Assembly (NCBI GenBank): GCA_903851365.1
Contig: CAINOB010000018.1
Span: forward strand, 41,252-105,251
Origin: an uncultured Bacteroidota bacterium
GTDB lineage: Bacteria; Bacteroidota; Bacteroidia; Bacteroidales; UBA12481
Direction of reading: 5' to 3'
Length of the DNA stretch: 64,000 nt
The notes below the pieces were generated by a model. That model did not search any database. It was not told the DNA's origin and saw only the letters and a program-made list of their open reading frames with translations. The position numbers and the translations under genes are program-made. Position 1 is the stretch's first letter. Every line of letters starts with the position of its first letter. Positions 25,505 through 35,786 of the stretch are shown here, piece by piece.

Positions 25505-27469
25505 ATGAAAAAGGGAATTTGGTACATTTTGGAAATTGGGATATTGGGGTTGCTGCTGATTTTGGCAAACCCGCAGGTTAGTGCCCAGGAAAAGAGCCTG
25601 AAAACTAACCCAACCGTCTTTTACCGTGAAACCTTTAATTGGGGAAATCCGGCCGATGCAAAAGGCTGGACGGCACCTCCGGGATTTATCTTTGAAGATC
25701 CGGATGATAAGGGCATGAACTGGCACTGGTGGCCCAATGACAGTCTTAATTCCCCTTTAACTGATGAGCCTCCGATGCAATCCACTTCCCGTGAGGACGG
25801 TCATCTATGTTTATTCGGCGCCCTGTATAACAAGGATATCATTCCATATTACACTCCGTACACGCGAGTGAACAATTCGGTTGTGTTCCCGGCAATCGAT
25901 TGCAGCCAGCATTCGTCTGTCATCCTTCAATTCGAAACTAATTTCAGGAATAATGGCTTCCAAATATCCCCGATGGACGCGGGAGGATGGAAAATGCTGG
26001 TGGAAGTATCACCTGACAATGGAATTCACTGGAACCAGTGGGATGCAGGTTTTGGTGTGCCTGGCAACCAAAGGCCGGGTGATATTGATCCGGGCCAGGT
26101 GGTGCTTTTTCGTGAAAACCTGTCGGAAGTTGCTGCAGGTCAGTCGTTGGTGAAAATTAAGATTACCTGGTACAACTATTTCGGACTTTATTACTGGAAC
26201 ATTGATGATCTGCAGCTGATGGAGGCTCCACAATATGATCTGCGTATGGATAGTGTGGATATTCACTGGGACAGCAAAATTCCTTTTGTCGACGAAACCA
26301 TCAGCTACATGATGCCTATCTCGCAAGTTGGTCAGGGACGTGCCTTTTACGGTTTCGGTTCCAGAATTACGAACATGGGAAAAGAGGAACTGACAAATCC
26401 GATGTTCACGGTAACGATCAAACATGATGAGGTAATGGTATTCGAAGAATCCAAAACTTTGCTGTCAATTCTGCCAGGGTTTAAGGATAGCATTGACCTT
26501 AATGGCCGCTATGAACCCAGGGAGAAGGGAACCTATGAAATAAAATTCCAATGGAAGCTCGACCAGCCGGACGGAAATCTGAACGACAATGAGAAGACAA
26601 TCATTTATAAAATCTCTGATTCTGTTTACAACCGTGCCGGCGATAAAGCTGATTATTCACTTATTGCCCCCTATTATTCTCCCGATTTGTGGGATCAGAA
26701 TTACAATATGAACCATTTCATGGGATCTATTTTCCCCATTTACGGGGATTGCGAGCTCGATGGGATTTCGGCTTATATCACAGGTGGCCGGGCCGACAGC
26801 CTGATCGATTTCGATTTTACCGTTTGGGAGGCAAAATACGACTGGACGATCATTGATCCGCAGTGGCTGATGCGTACAGAAAGGCTGGTTTTGGATTCAT
26901 CGATGTTAAATACCTGGGTATATCTGCCATTCACCAAGGATGGTGAATCTGAATTCATTAAGGCTGGCAGTCTGCTTTGGGCTGGCCTCGAACACAGTGA
27001 CTATCATACCAATGAAAAGGTTCGGAAACATCAGGGACTCGCGGTCGGAGGAACCCATCAGGCGCCTTACCATAATTCGGTTGCCAAGGTGGCGCGGGCA
27101 AGTTTCCGCTCGTCGTATCCGATAGCCTGGTCCGATTGGAGTAACAAAAACCTGATGATCCGCCTTTACCTTCATAGTACGGCGAACTCGACTGATCCGG
27201 ATGGAGTAACGTCTTTCGCTGTCTCCCAGAACTATCCGAACCCATTCAGTGATCACACGATAATCAATTATTCGGTCGCTCAGGATGCCAAGGTCAGATT
27301 GGAGATCACCGACCTAACCGGCCGGGTGGTTTTAATGAAGGACGAAGGGCAGCAACCGATTGGCAACCATAGGATGGTAATTCAAAGTCCGGGTTTATCG
27401 CCGGGGATCTACTTCTACACTTTGTATGCCGGAGACGAACGGCAGACGAGGAAGATGTTGGTAAACTAA
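25505..27469 (+). CDS. T9SS-secreted protein, paralogue 3 of 3
   Basis: A 654-residue secreted protein with signal peptide MKKGIWYILEIGILGLLLIL ending VSAQ. It is very similar to paralogue 2 along its whole length, including long stretches identical at the DNA level. The C-terminal sorting domain (SQNYPNPFSDHTIINYSV ... LEITDLTGRVVLMKDEG) is closer to that of paralogue 1 than of paralogue 2. That mosaic pattern points to recombination among the copies. It ends directly at a family B repeat. Function is unknown. Confidence 0.85.
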   Translation: MKKGIWYILEIGILGLLLILANPQVSAQEKSLKTNPTVFYRETFNWGNPADAKGWTAPPGFIFEDPDDKGMNWHWWPNDSLNSPLTDEPPMQSTSREDGHLCLFGALYNKDIIPYYTPYTRVNNSVVFPAIDCSQHSSVILQFETNFRNNGFQISPMDAGGWKMLVEVSPDNGIHWNQWDAGFGVPGNQRPGDIDPGQVVLFRENLSEVAAGQSLVKIKITWYNYFGLYYWNIDDLQLMEAPQYDLRMDSVDIHWDSKIPFVDETISYMMPISQVGQGRAFYGFGSRITNMGKEELTNPMFTVTIKHDEVMVFEESKTLLSILPGFKDSIDLNGRYEPREKGTYEIKFQWKLDQPDGNLNDNEKTIIYKISDSVYNRAGDKADYSLIAPYYSPDLWDQNYNMNHFMGSIFPIYGDCELDGISAYITGGRADSLIDFDFTVWEAKYDWTIIDPQWLMRTERLVLDSSMLNTWVYLPFTKDGESEFIKAGSLLWAGLEHSDYHTNEKVRKHQGLAVGGTHQAPYHNSVAKVARASFRSSYPIAWSDWSNKNLMIRLYLHSTANSTDPDGVTSFAVSQNYPNPFSDHTIINYSVAQDAKVRLEITDLTGRVVLMKDEGQQPIGNHRMVIQSPGLSPGIYFYTLYAGDERQTRKMLVN

Positions 27470-27613
27470 GGCAGAAGGGCAAGAGGGCAAAAAGGCAAGA
27501 AGGAAAGGCAAAAGGCGCAAGGCACAAGTGGGCTGCGTGCTGCTGGCTGCAAAAAAAGGGAGGACGCGCGGGTCCTCACCTACAGTTGTCACCCGTCACC
27601 TGTCACTTGTCAC
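27470..27613. repeat. Composite intergenic repeat: family B, hairpin J, family C
   Basis: Family B units run to about 27528. Hairpin J (GAGGAC / GTCCTC, 27560-27577) and a family C array (27587-27613) follow. The remaining 75 bp up to the ATG at 27689 are AT-rich and presumably hold the promoter of the acyl-CoA operon; TACATTTA at 27660 is one mismatch from TAnnTTTG. Confidence 0.75.
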
Positions 27614-27688
27614 AATAAAATAATTGTATAACTTCCGGCGTTCGTTCCCCACAGTTTTATACATTTATATATCTATTAATCTACCTAT

Positions 27689-29023
27689 ATGGATTACGAA
27701 AGTAAGCTGGAAAGGGTCGCCGTTCTTGGAGCCGCAGGCAAGATGGGCAGCGGGATTCTGCTGCTCACAGCGATCGAAATGGCCGACCTGAGCCTGTTGC
27801 CGGAAAACCGGGGCCGCACATTTGCCATTCAGGCTATCGATATGTCATTTGAGGGTCTGGCTGGCCTGATGAACTATCTCCGTGCCCAGGTGCTTCGCGC
27901 AGCCGAGAAAAAAATGGTGTGGTTACGCTCCGTTTATGCCGACCGGGCGGACCTGGTCGAGAACGGACAAATTCTCCAGCAGTATGTTTTTGATGTGCTC
28001 AATATCGTCAGGCCAACCATCCGACTCGAAGCCGCTTTCGATTGCTATATCATTTTTGAGGCCATCAAGGAAGATCCTGCGCTAAAAAAAGAGATATATA
28101 AAAAGATTGATGCAGCCAATCCGCATAAACCCTGGTATTTTACCAATACCTCCTCTATCCCGATATCGGAACTCGATACCGATGCCGGTCTGGATGGCCG
28201 GATCATCGGATTCCATTTCTATAATCCACCGGCAGTTCAGAAACTCGTTGAGCTGATCAGCTCTGGAAAAACAGCTCCTGAACTGGAGTCGTTCGCGCTG
28301 CAATATGCTGTTAAACTGGGCAAACTGTTGGTCCGGTCGAACGATAAGGCCGGCTTTATCGGGAACGGACATTTCATGCGCGATGCCCTCCATGGCATCA
28401 GTGAGGCTGAACAACTGGCAGCGGATATGCCTTTGTATGAGGCTATTTACATGGTGAATAAGGTGACTCAGGATTATCTGGTCAGACCGATGGGGATCTT
28501 TCAACTGATAGATTATGTGGGTGTTGATGTGGTGAGCTATATCATGCAGGTGATGAATCCGCACTTCCCGGGCGAAGAACTCCACAGCAGCCGTCTGGAT
28601 AGCTACCTGAAACTGGGTGTGAGGGGCGGCCAAAACTCGGATGGCTCGCAAAAGGATGGTATCCTCAAATATGAAAAAGGTAAGCTTGTTGCCGTATATG
28701 ATGATGTCTCAAAACAATATATCCCGATAGATGGATTTCGCGAGTCGGCTGACAAACAGCTCGGACCGCTTCCCGTATCTTATCAGCCCTGGAAACAGGT
28801 GGTGAACAGCAGAACGAAGGAGGTGATTTTCGCGGCTTTATTTGCAGAGATAAATTCAATGGATACTCTGGGTTCAAAACTTGCAATCAATTATGCCAGG
28901 CGGTCGAAGGAAATTGGACTGCAACTGGTTTCCGATGGCATTGCCCAGGCTGATGAGGATGTGAATACCGTTCTGCTCACCGGATTTTTTCATGCCCTCG
29001 GGCCCATCACCAATCATGTTTAA
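27689..29023 (+). CDS. 3-hydroxyacyl-CoA dehydrogenase family protein
   Basis: A 444-residue cytoplasmic dehydrogenase. The N-terminal Rossmann fold carries VAVLGAAGKMGSGI (about 12-25). The 3HCDH signature region TNTSSIPISEL (the Ser/Asn substrate pocket), FHFYNPPAVQKLVELI (with the catalytic His) and the dimerising C-domain PMGIFQLIDYVGVDV are all present. It oxidises 3-hydroxyacyl-CoA to 3-ketoacyl-CoA with NAD+. It is the first gene of an eight-gene same-strand run that ends with an ETF:quinone oxidoreductase. No fused enoyl-CoA hydratase domain is present, and none is encoded nearby. The thiolase follows after 18 bp. Confidence 0.88.
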   Translation: MDYESKLERVAVLGAAGKMGSGILLLTAIEMADLSLLPENRGRTFAIQAIDMSFEGLAGLMNYLRAQVLRAAEKKMVWLRSVYADRADLVENGQILQQYVFDVLNIVRPTIRLEAAFDCYIIFEAIKEDPALKKEIYKKIDAANPHKPWYFTNTSSIPISELDTDAGLDGRIIGFHFYNPPAVQKLVELISSGKTAPELESFALQYAVKLGKLLVRSNDKAGFIGNGHFMRDALHGISEAEQLAADMPLYEAIYMVNKVTQDYLVRPMGIFQLIDYVGVDVVSYIMQVMNPHFPGEELHSSRLDSYLKLGVRGGQNSDGSQKDGILKYEKGKLVAVYDDVSKQYIPIDGFRESADKQLGPLPVSYQPWKQVVNSRTKEVIFAALFAEINSMDTLGSKLAINYARRSKEIGLQLVSDGIAQADEDVNTVLLTGFFHALGPITNHV

Positions 29024-29041
29024 TTAACAGGCAGGATACCC

Positions 29042-30277
29042 ATGGAAAAGAAAATATACATGACGGCGGGCTACAATACCATCTCACTGGGAACCGGCCG
29101 CAAGGAGTTTAATCCTTCGAAACCCCGGCCGGGTCTGGAACATTATATCAAAGAGGCCGGTTCGCAAGTGCTTGCAAAAATCGGCGGCGCTGAAACGGTT
29201 GATGAAATTGTGATTGGCAACTTCATGGCCGGCCGGTTTAACGGACAGGCACACCTGGGAGCGTTCGCACCTTTTATCGATGAGGGGTTGGCCGGAAAGC
29301 CATCTACCCGCGTGGAGGGGGCATGCGCATCGGGTGGACTGGCCCTGCTCACCGGAATAAAATCGGTGCTTTCGGGTTCATCCGAGGTGGTGATGGCACT
29401 GGGAGTGGAAGTTCAGAATAGCGTGAAAGCTATTTATGGCGCCGATATTTTAGCTGCCGCGGGGTGGGCTGCCGACCGGAAAAACGGTCATGCCTTTTTC
29501 TTCCCCGGACAGTTCAGCGATCGTGCCGGAGTTTATTTTGAAAGATATGGCCGCGAAAAAACCCGCAAAGCATTTGCCCGCTGGTACCGCAATGCCATTG
29601 AAAATGCACGACTTTGCCCGACCGCTCAGGAATATCAGAATTTAGTGGTTGATTTGGAAGCAATGGGCATGACCGAACCCAATGGAAAGTACTTTGTGGA
29701 GCATCTCAACCTATACGATTGTTCTAAAGTCTCAGATGGCGCTTCAGTTATTATTATCGCTTCGCGTGATGGGCTCAGGCGTATCGGGATATCCCCGGAA
29801 GATGCTGTGGAAATCACTGGTTTCGGACATGCCGTTGCAGATATTACCAAAAAACCAACTGATCCGGCGGAACTCAGCACCGGAAAGCTCGCCACTGCTA
29901 AAGCTTTGGCTATGGCGGAGATCGGGATCGGGCAGGTGGGTACCGTTGAAACTCATGATTGTTTTACCATAGCAGGTATTCTCGGAGTTGAAGCGCTTGG
30001 ATTGGCTAAGAAGGGCGAAGGTCCGGATTATGTGCTGGCGGGTGAAACATCCCGTACCGGTGAAATGCCATTTAATACAACCGGCGGACTCATAGGCTGG
30101 GGACATCCAACCGGCGCTACAGGTGTGCACATGGCTGTGACTCTGTGGGAACAGCTCACTGAAAAAGCTGGCGATGCCCAGATCAGTCTGAGGCAGGCCA
30201 GGCCATACGGACTCTCCCTGAATATGGGTGGAGATGATAAAACACAAGTCTCAATAGTTTATAAGCGTGGGGAATAG
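29042..30277 (+). CDS. Thiolase family protein (acetyl-CoA acyltransferase, SCP2-type)
   Basis: A 411-residue thiolase. The acylated cysteine is Cys95 in EGACASGG. The base and second active-site loop are ETHDCFT and the C-terminal GGLIGWGHPTGATG. The HDCF (rather than NEAF) motif puts it in the SCP2/non-decarboxylating branch. It cleaves 3-ketoacyl-CoA into acetyl-CoA and a shortened acyl-CoA, or runs in the condensing direction. The usual C-terminal Cys of biosynthetic thiolases is not obvious. It is the natural partner of the upstream 3-hydroxyacyl-CoA dehydrogenase. Confidence 0.88.
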   Translation: MEKKIYMTAGYNTISLGTGRKEFNPSKPRPGLEHYIKEAGSQVLAKIGGAETVDEIVIGNFMAGRFNGQAHLGAFAPFIDEGLAGKPSTRVEGACASGGLALLTGIKSVLSGSSEVVMALGVEVQNSVKAIYGADILAAAGWAADRKNGHAFFFPGQFSDRAGVYFERYGREKTRKAFARWYRNAIENARLCPTAQEYQNLVVDLEAMGMTEPNGKYFVEHLNLYDCSKVSDGASVIIIASRDGLRRIGISPEDAVEITGFGHAVADITKKPTDPAELSTGKLATAKALAMAEIGIGQVGTVETHDCFTIAGILGVEALGLAKKGEGPDYVLAGETSRTGEMPFNTTGGLIGWGHPTGATGVHMAVTLWEQLTEKAGDAQISLRQARPYGLSLNMGGDDKTQVSIVYKRGE

Positions 30278-31214
30278 GGTAACCCAATTATTCGGAATCC
30301 GCTACCCTGTGATTCAGGGTGGAATGGTTTGGTGCAGCGGCTGGCGGCTTGCTTCGGCAGTCAGCAATGCAGGTGGTCTGGGGCTGATTGGCTCCGGATC
30401 CATGCATCCCGACGTTCTTCGCGATCATATCCGAAAATGCCGGAAAGCCACTGAAAAGCCTTTCGGCGTGAATATTCCGTTGCTCTATCCGCAGATTGAT
30501 GAAATTGTTGGAATTGTTATTGAAGAGAAGGTTCCGGTCATTTTCACTTCGGCGGGAAGTCCATCGAAATATACCAGCCGTTTAAAGGATAAAGGCATAC
30601 TGGTGGCGCACGTCGTATCGAACCTTAAATTTGCACTGAAATCTCAGGACGCCGGGGTGGATGCCATCGTTGCTGAAGGATTTGAGGCTGGCGGACATAA
30701 CGGTCGCGAAGAAACCACCACACTAACACTCATTCCGCTCATCAGAAAGTGTATCGATCTGCCATTGATCGCTGCCGGAGGCATTGCCGGCGGTGAATCC
30801 ATGCTCGCTGCATTTGCGCTGGGGGCTGAAGGTGTTCAGTTGGGAACCCGATTTGCCGTATCTGAAGAGTCGTCGGCCCATCTGGCATTCAAACAATATA
30901 TCCTCAGCGCTGGTGATGGGAATACCGCACTGTCACTGAAAAAACTGGCTCCGGTACGTTTGATGAAGAACCATTTTTGGGAGCAGATTCAAGCACTCGA
31001 AGAACGGGGTGCATCGGCTGAAGAGCTGAATGCTTTACTGGGCAAGGGCCGGGCAAAAATGGGAATGTTCGAGGGTGACCTTATCGAGGGCGAACTGGAG
31101 ATTGGCCAGGCGGCTGCGCTCATCAAGGAAATTCAGCCGGTATCCACTATAATAAATGAAATCATAGAAGAGTTTAATCTAGCAGCAGCTGGCCTGTCAA
31201 AACTAAAATTCTGA
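30267..31214 (+). CDS. Nitronate monooxygenase / FabK-like FMN protein
   Basis: A 315-residue FMN TIM-barrel of the NMO/2-nitropropane dioxygenase family (PF03060). Visible motifs are [20 protein letters not shown] (FMN phosphate and putative catalytic His) and [12 protein letters not shown] followed by [11 protein letters not shown]. It starts with GTG and overlaps the thiolase by 11 bp. In anaerobes such proteins next to acyl-CoA genes may act as enoyl-thioester reductases (FabK relatives) instead of detoxifying nitronates, and the context favours that reading. Motifs alone cannot separate the two. Confidence 0.8.
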   Translation: MGNRVTQLFGIRYPVIQGGMVWCSGWRLASAVSNAGGLGLIGSGSMHPDVLRDHIRKCRKATEKPFGVNIPLLYPQIDEIVGIVIEEKVPVIFTSAGSPSKYTSRLKDKGILVAHVVSNLKFALKSQDAGVDAIVAEGFEAGGHNGREETTTLTLIPLIRKCIDLPLIAAGGIAGGESMLAAFALGAEGVQLGTRFAVSEESSAHLAFKQYILSAGDGNTALSLKKLAPVRLMKNHFWEQIQALEERGASAEELNALLGKGRAKMGMFEGDLIEGELEIGQAAALIKEIQPVSTIINEIIEEFNLAAAGLSKLKF

Positions 31215-31219
31215 TCCTG

Positions 31220-34200
31220 ATGACAATAAATGTTCCGTTATATCACCCAGTAAATCATGTCAGAATTCTGACGGCCACCTCCCTGTTTGATGGTCATGAT
31301 GCTACTATAAATATAATGCGGCGCATCATCCAGGCATCAGGTGCCGAAGTGATCCATATTGGTCACAACCATTCTGCAAAGGAGATCGTGCAGGCTGCCA
31401 TACAGGAAGATGTTCATGCCATAGCCGTGACTTCCTATCAGGGTGGTCACATGGAATTTTTCAGATATCTCCAGGACCAGTTGCGCGAACGTAATGCTTT
31501 TCATATCAGGATATTCGGCGGTGGTGGCGGTGTAATTCTGCCTGATGAAATTGCTGAACTTCATCGATATGGAATTGCCCGCATTTTTTCTCCCGATGAT
31601 GGTCGAGAGCTGGGTTTGCAAGGAATGATCAACTACCTGCTGAAGGAATCGGATTTTCCTTTGAGTGGAGGAGTTGAATCTGATTCTGTTACTTTGGATC
31701 TATTGAAAAAGCATGATCACCGGGTGATAGCCAAATTGATCACGCTGGCTGAAAATGAAGCAGAAAAGTATGCCGCATGCTTTGGAATAATCAGCGAATT
31801 AGCTGAAAAATCAACCACTCCGGTCATCGGAATTACCGGTACCGGGGGATCTGGAAAATCATCGACTGTAGATGAGATTGTACTTCGGTTTCGGGAACAA
31901 TTTCCGGATAAAACGCTGGCAATCATATCGGTCGACCCCTCGCGCCGTAAGACTGGCGGAGCCCTGCTGGCCGACCGTATCCGGATGAATGCGATCGGTC
32001 ATTCATCGATATATATGCGGTCGATGGCCACCCGCCAATCGAACCTGGCCCTGTCAAAATATGTCCGCGATGCTCTGAATATTGTCAAGGCCGCCGGCTT
32101 CGATCTGATCATTCTGGAGACCAGCGGAATCGGCCAGTCTGATACGGAAATTATCGATCACAGCAACTTTTCGGTTTATGTGATGACCCCGGATTATGGA
32201 GCCGCTACTCAGTTGGAAAAGATTGATATGCTGGACTACGCTGATCTGGTGGTGATGAATAAATTTGATCGTACCGGTGCCCGTGATGCTTTGCGCGATG
32301 TGAAAAAGCAATATCAGCGAAACCATGGACTTTTCGAAAAGGACCCTGCCACCATGCCTGTTTACGGGACCATGGCTGCTCATTATAATGATGCCGGGAT
32401 CAACTATTTTTTCCAGGCACTGATTAAAAAAATAGGATTTGGGGTATCTGAAGATTCGGCAACAAAAGGCCAGGCAGCAACCGCATCAACTTTAATTGAT
32501 CCTGTTTTGGATTCGCTTTATGGGTCTTATACGGTTCTGCCTCCGGCTCGCAAAAGATATCTTTCGGAGATCTCTGAAACAGTCAGAACCTACAATAAAA
32601 AGGCGGAAAGTCAGGCTGAAATCGCGCGAAAATTGCAGGCCCTGGGTACGGTTTCTGAGATGGATCCCGATTTGCCGACATCGGAATTAATAAAGAATTT
32701 CGAAAAGCAGCTTGAGCAGGAGAGCAGGGATATATTGGCCAACTGGGATCAGAAAAAGGCCAATTATGGAGCAGAACAATTCATTTACAGTGTTCGAGGC
32801 CGCGAAATTTGTATCGAGAACCGTTTTGAAACCCTGTCACATATCAGGGTCCCGAAAATAGCTGTACCGCGATATACCGATAAAGGTGATATTCTGCGAT
32901 GGGTGCTGAAGGAAAATTTTCCGGGTGAATTTCCATTTGCTGCTGGAGTATATCCGTTCAAGCGCAAGGAGGAAGACCCGCTCCGGATGTTTGCCGGGGA
33001 GGGAAGTCCGGAGCGCACCAACAGCCGGTTCCATTATGTTTCACACGGACAGCCGGTGAAAAGGCTATCCACCGCATACGATTCGGTGACGCTTTATGGC
33101 GAGGATCCCGACAGGCAGCCGGATATTTACGGCAAGATTGGTAATGCCGGAGTATCGGTCTGCTGTCTCGACGATTGCAAGAAATTATACTCCGGATTCG
33201 ATTTGTGCGATCCGGCAACTTCGGTCTCCATGACGATCAACGGCCCGGCACCGGCGATGGTAGCCTTTTTCCTGAATACGGCCATCGATCAGGAGTGCGA
33301 AAAATGTATCCGGAGTGTGGGATTAGAAGTTCAGGTTGAGCAGAAATTGAAAGCGCTTTATGATAACAGGGGCCTGAAACGGCCGGCTTATCACGGTAAA
33401 ATGCCAGCCGGGAATAATGGTCTGGGTTTACTGCTGCTGGGAATAACGGGCGATCAGATTTTAACTCCCGAGATCTATCTGAAAATAAAAGAGGACACTC
33501 TTTCCAGGATACGTGGGACCATCCAGGCGGATATTCTTAAAGAGGACCAGGCGCAGAATACCTGCATATTCTCTACCTCCTTTGCGCTAAGGATGATGAG
33601 TGATGTTCAGGAATATTTCATTGCCAATCATGTCCGGAATTTTTATTCTGTATCGATATCCGGATATCATATTGCGGAAGCCGGGGCCAACCCGATAACC
33701 CAGCTGGCCTTTACGCTGGCTAACGGATTTACCTATGTCGAGTATTTTCTGGCAAGGGGAATGAACATTAAGGACTTTGCTCAAAATCTGTCATTTTTCT
33801 TCTCAAACGGTTTAGACCCTGAATATTCAGTCATCGGCAGAGTGGCGCGCACTATCTGGGCAAAAGCCATGAAATACCGATATGGCGCTGATACCCGGTC
33901 GCAGATGCTGAAATATCATATCATATCCAGACTTCCGGTCGCTCCTTGCATGCCCAGGAGGTTGATTTTAATGATATCCGTACCACTTTACAGGCGCTGA
34001 ATGCCGTTTACGACAATTGCAATTCTCTGCATACCAATGCTTATGATGAGGCAATCACCACACCTACCGAGGAATCTGTGCGCCGTGCAATTGCTATCCA
34101 GATGATCATCAATCATGAGTTTGGCATGGCGAAAAACCAGAATCCACTTCAGGGATCCTTTATTATTGATGAGCTTACCGACCTCACCGAGGAGGCAGTA

Positions 34201-34617
34201 CTGATGGAGTTCGACCGGATTACCGAACGGGGTGGGGTGCTGGGCGCCATGGAAACCGGTTACCAGCGCGGAAAGATTCAGGAGGAATCCCTGTGGTATG
34301 AAAAGCTGAAAAATTCCGGGGAACTGCCGATCATTGGGGTGAACACGTTTCTCTCGTCAACTGGCTCGCCAACAGTGGTGAGGCCAGAGGTGATCAGGGC
34401 TACGGAAGGGGAAAAGAAAAATCAGCTGAATACACTTGAAAACCTTCACACTGCGTGGAAATCGGAAGCTGAGTTGGCTCTCGGCGAGCTGAAAAATGCT
34501 GCCGCCGAAGGCACCAATACATTCGAAATCCTGATGGAGACCGCCAAAGTTTGCTCCATCGGTCAGATAACCAATAGCTTATACCGGATCGGCGGCCGCT
34601 ACCGACGCAATATGTAG
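31220..34617 (+). pseudogene. icmF: Fused isobutyryl-CoA mutase IcmF, frame broken by a 5-bp tandem duplication
   Basis: With the frame repaired this would be a 1130-residue coenzyme B12 mutase with its chaperone fused in. Residues 1-150 are the B12-binding domain ([25 protein letters not shown]). Residues of about 195-410 are the MeaI/MeaB G-protein domain (Walker [29 protein letters not shown]). Residues of about 550-1130 are the mutase ([37 protein letters not shown]). IcmF interconverts isobutyryl-CoA and n-butyryl-CoA, and sometimes other short acyl-CoAs. At 33917-33926 the pentamer catat occurs twice in tandem. Removing one copy restores [18 protein letters not shown] exactly as expected for the family. 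As given, the frame runs into a stop at 34000 and the tail is reachable only from 33946. This is a sequencing or assembly error, a recent inactivation, or a slippable site. Confidence 0.88.
33917..33926 (+). repeat. 5-bp tandem duplication causing the icmF frameshift
   Basis: catat is repeated twice back to back. The duplication moves the frame by +5 (equivalent to -1). Family conservation is intact before it (MLKYH) and resumes right after it in the shifted frame ([10 protein letters not shown]). Confidence 0.88.
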
Positions 34618-34640
34618 AAGACACCTAATACCTATTCACC

Positions 34641-35783
34641 ATGAATTTTGAATTAACAGAGGAACAAAAAATGATTCAGCAGGCTGCCCGCGATTATGCC
34701 AACCGCGAGCTGATACTGGATGTGCTTGAGCGCGATGCCAACAGTATTTACCCTGCCAAACATGTGAAAGCCCTGGCCGACTTAGGTTTTATGGGCATGA
34801 TGGTGGACCCGAAATATAATGGCAGCGGAATGGATACTATTTCCTATGTGCTTGCCATGGAGGAACTATCCAAAGTTGATTCCTCTGTTTCTGTTATCGT
34901 TTCGGTAAATAATTCACTGGTTTGTTATGGTCTGGAGGAATTCGGAACTGAGGAACAGAAGGAAAAATATCTAAAGCCACTGGCACGCGGAGAGATCATT
35001 GGTGCATTTCTTTTGTCAGAGCCGGAAGCCGGATCAGATGCGACTTCACAGCATACGCTTGCTGAAGATAAAGGGGATTATTATCTGGTTAACGGAACGA
35101 AAAACTGGATCACCAATGGTAATTCAGCCTCTGTTTATATATTGATGGCCCAAACGCATCCAGAGTTAAAATCAAAAGGTATAAATGCGCTGATTGTCGA
35201 CCGCCATTCGCCGGGAATAACGTTGGGACCGCACGAGGACAAAATGGGCATGCGCAGTTCCGATACTCATTCGGTGATGTTTACCGATGTTAAGGTGCCC
35301 AAGGAAAATCGCATTGGTCCGGATGGATTTGGTTTTAAGCTAGCTATGAAAACGCTTGAGGGCGGTCGTCTCGGAATCGCGTCGCAGGCTTTGGGAATTG
35401 CCTCGGGGGCCTATGAAAGGGCACTGAAATATTCAAAAGAAAGAAAAGCTTTTGGTACCGAGATATTTCATCACCAGTCAGTGGCGTTCAAGCTCGCTGA
35501 AATGTACACACGCATCGAATGCGGCCGGTTGCTCTGTTTCCATGCCGCGTGGCTGAAAGATAATCACCAGCCTTACGGTGTTGCCAGTGCTATGGCCAAA
35601 TATCATTGTGCCGAAACAGCCATGTGGGTGACAACGGAGGCAGTTCAGATTCACGGAGGGTACGGATATGTCAAGGAATATCATGTGGAACGGCTGATGC
35701 GTGAAGCCAAGCTGACCCAGATCTATGAGGGAACTTCTGAAATTCAGAAATTAATAATTTCAAGAGATATTTTTAGCCATTAA
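34641..35783 (+). CDS. Short-chain acyl-CoA dehydrogenase
   Basis: A 380-residue FAD flavoenzyme. It shows the ACAD signatures FLLSEPEAGSDATSQ (about 130-144), NGTKNWITNG, and the C-terminal QIHGGYGYVKEYHVERLMREAKLTQIYEGTSEIQ. The catalytic glutamate is expected in YEGTSEIQ, as in butyryl-CoA dehydrogenases. It makes the 2,3-double bond of a short acyl-CoA and hands electrons to ETF. It lies 24 bp after the mutase gene and 3 bp before etfB, so mutase, dehydrogenase and ETF are almost certainly one transcript. Butyryl-CoA formed by IcmF is the plausible substrate. Confidence 0.9.
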   Translation: MNFELTEEQKMIQQAARDYANRELILDVLERDANSIYPAKHVKALADLGFMGMMVDPKYNGSGMDTISYVLAMEELSKVDSSVSVIVSVNNSLVCYGLEEFGTEEQKEKYLKPLARGEIIGAFLLSEPEAGSDATSQHTLAEDKGDYYLVNGTKNWITNGNSASVYILMAQTHPELKSKGINALIVDRHSPGITLGPHEDKMGMRSSDTHSVMFTDVKVPKENRIGPDGFGFKLAMKTLEGGRLGIASQALGIASGAYERALKYSKERKAFGTEIFHHQSVAFKLAEMYTRIECGRLLCFHAAWLKDNHQPYGVASAMAKYHCAETAMWVTTEAVQIHGGYGYVKEYHVERLMREAKLTQIYEGTSEIQKLIISRDIFSH

Positions 35784-35786
35784 GCG

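Noticed and set aside
22954-27613. Regularly spaced repeats considered as a CRISPR array
   Set aside because: The units are 7-nt direct tandem copies with no unique spacers, and no cas genes are present.
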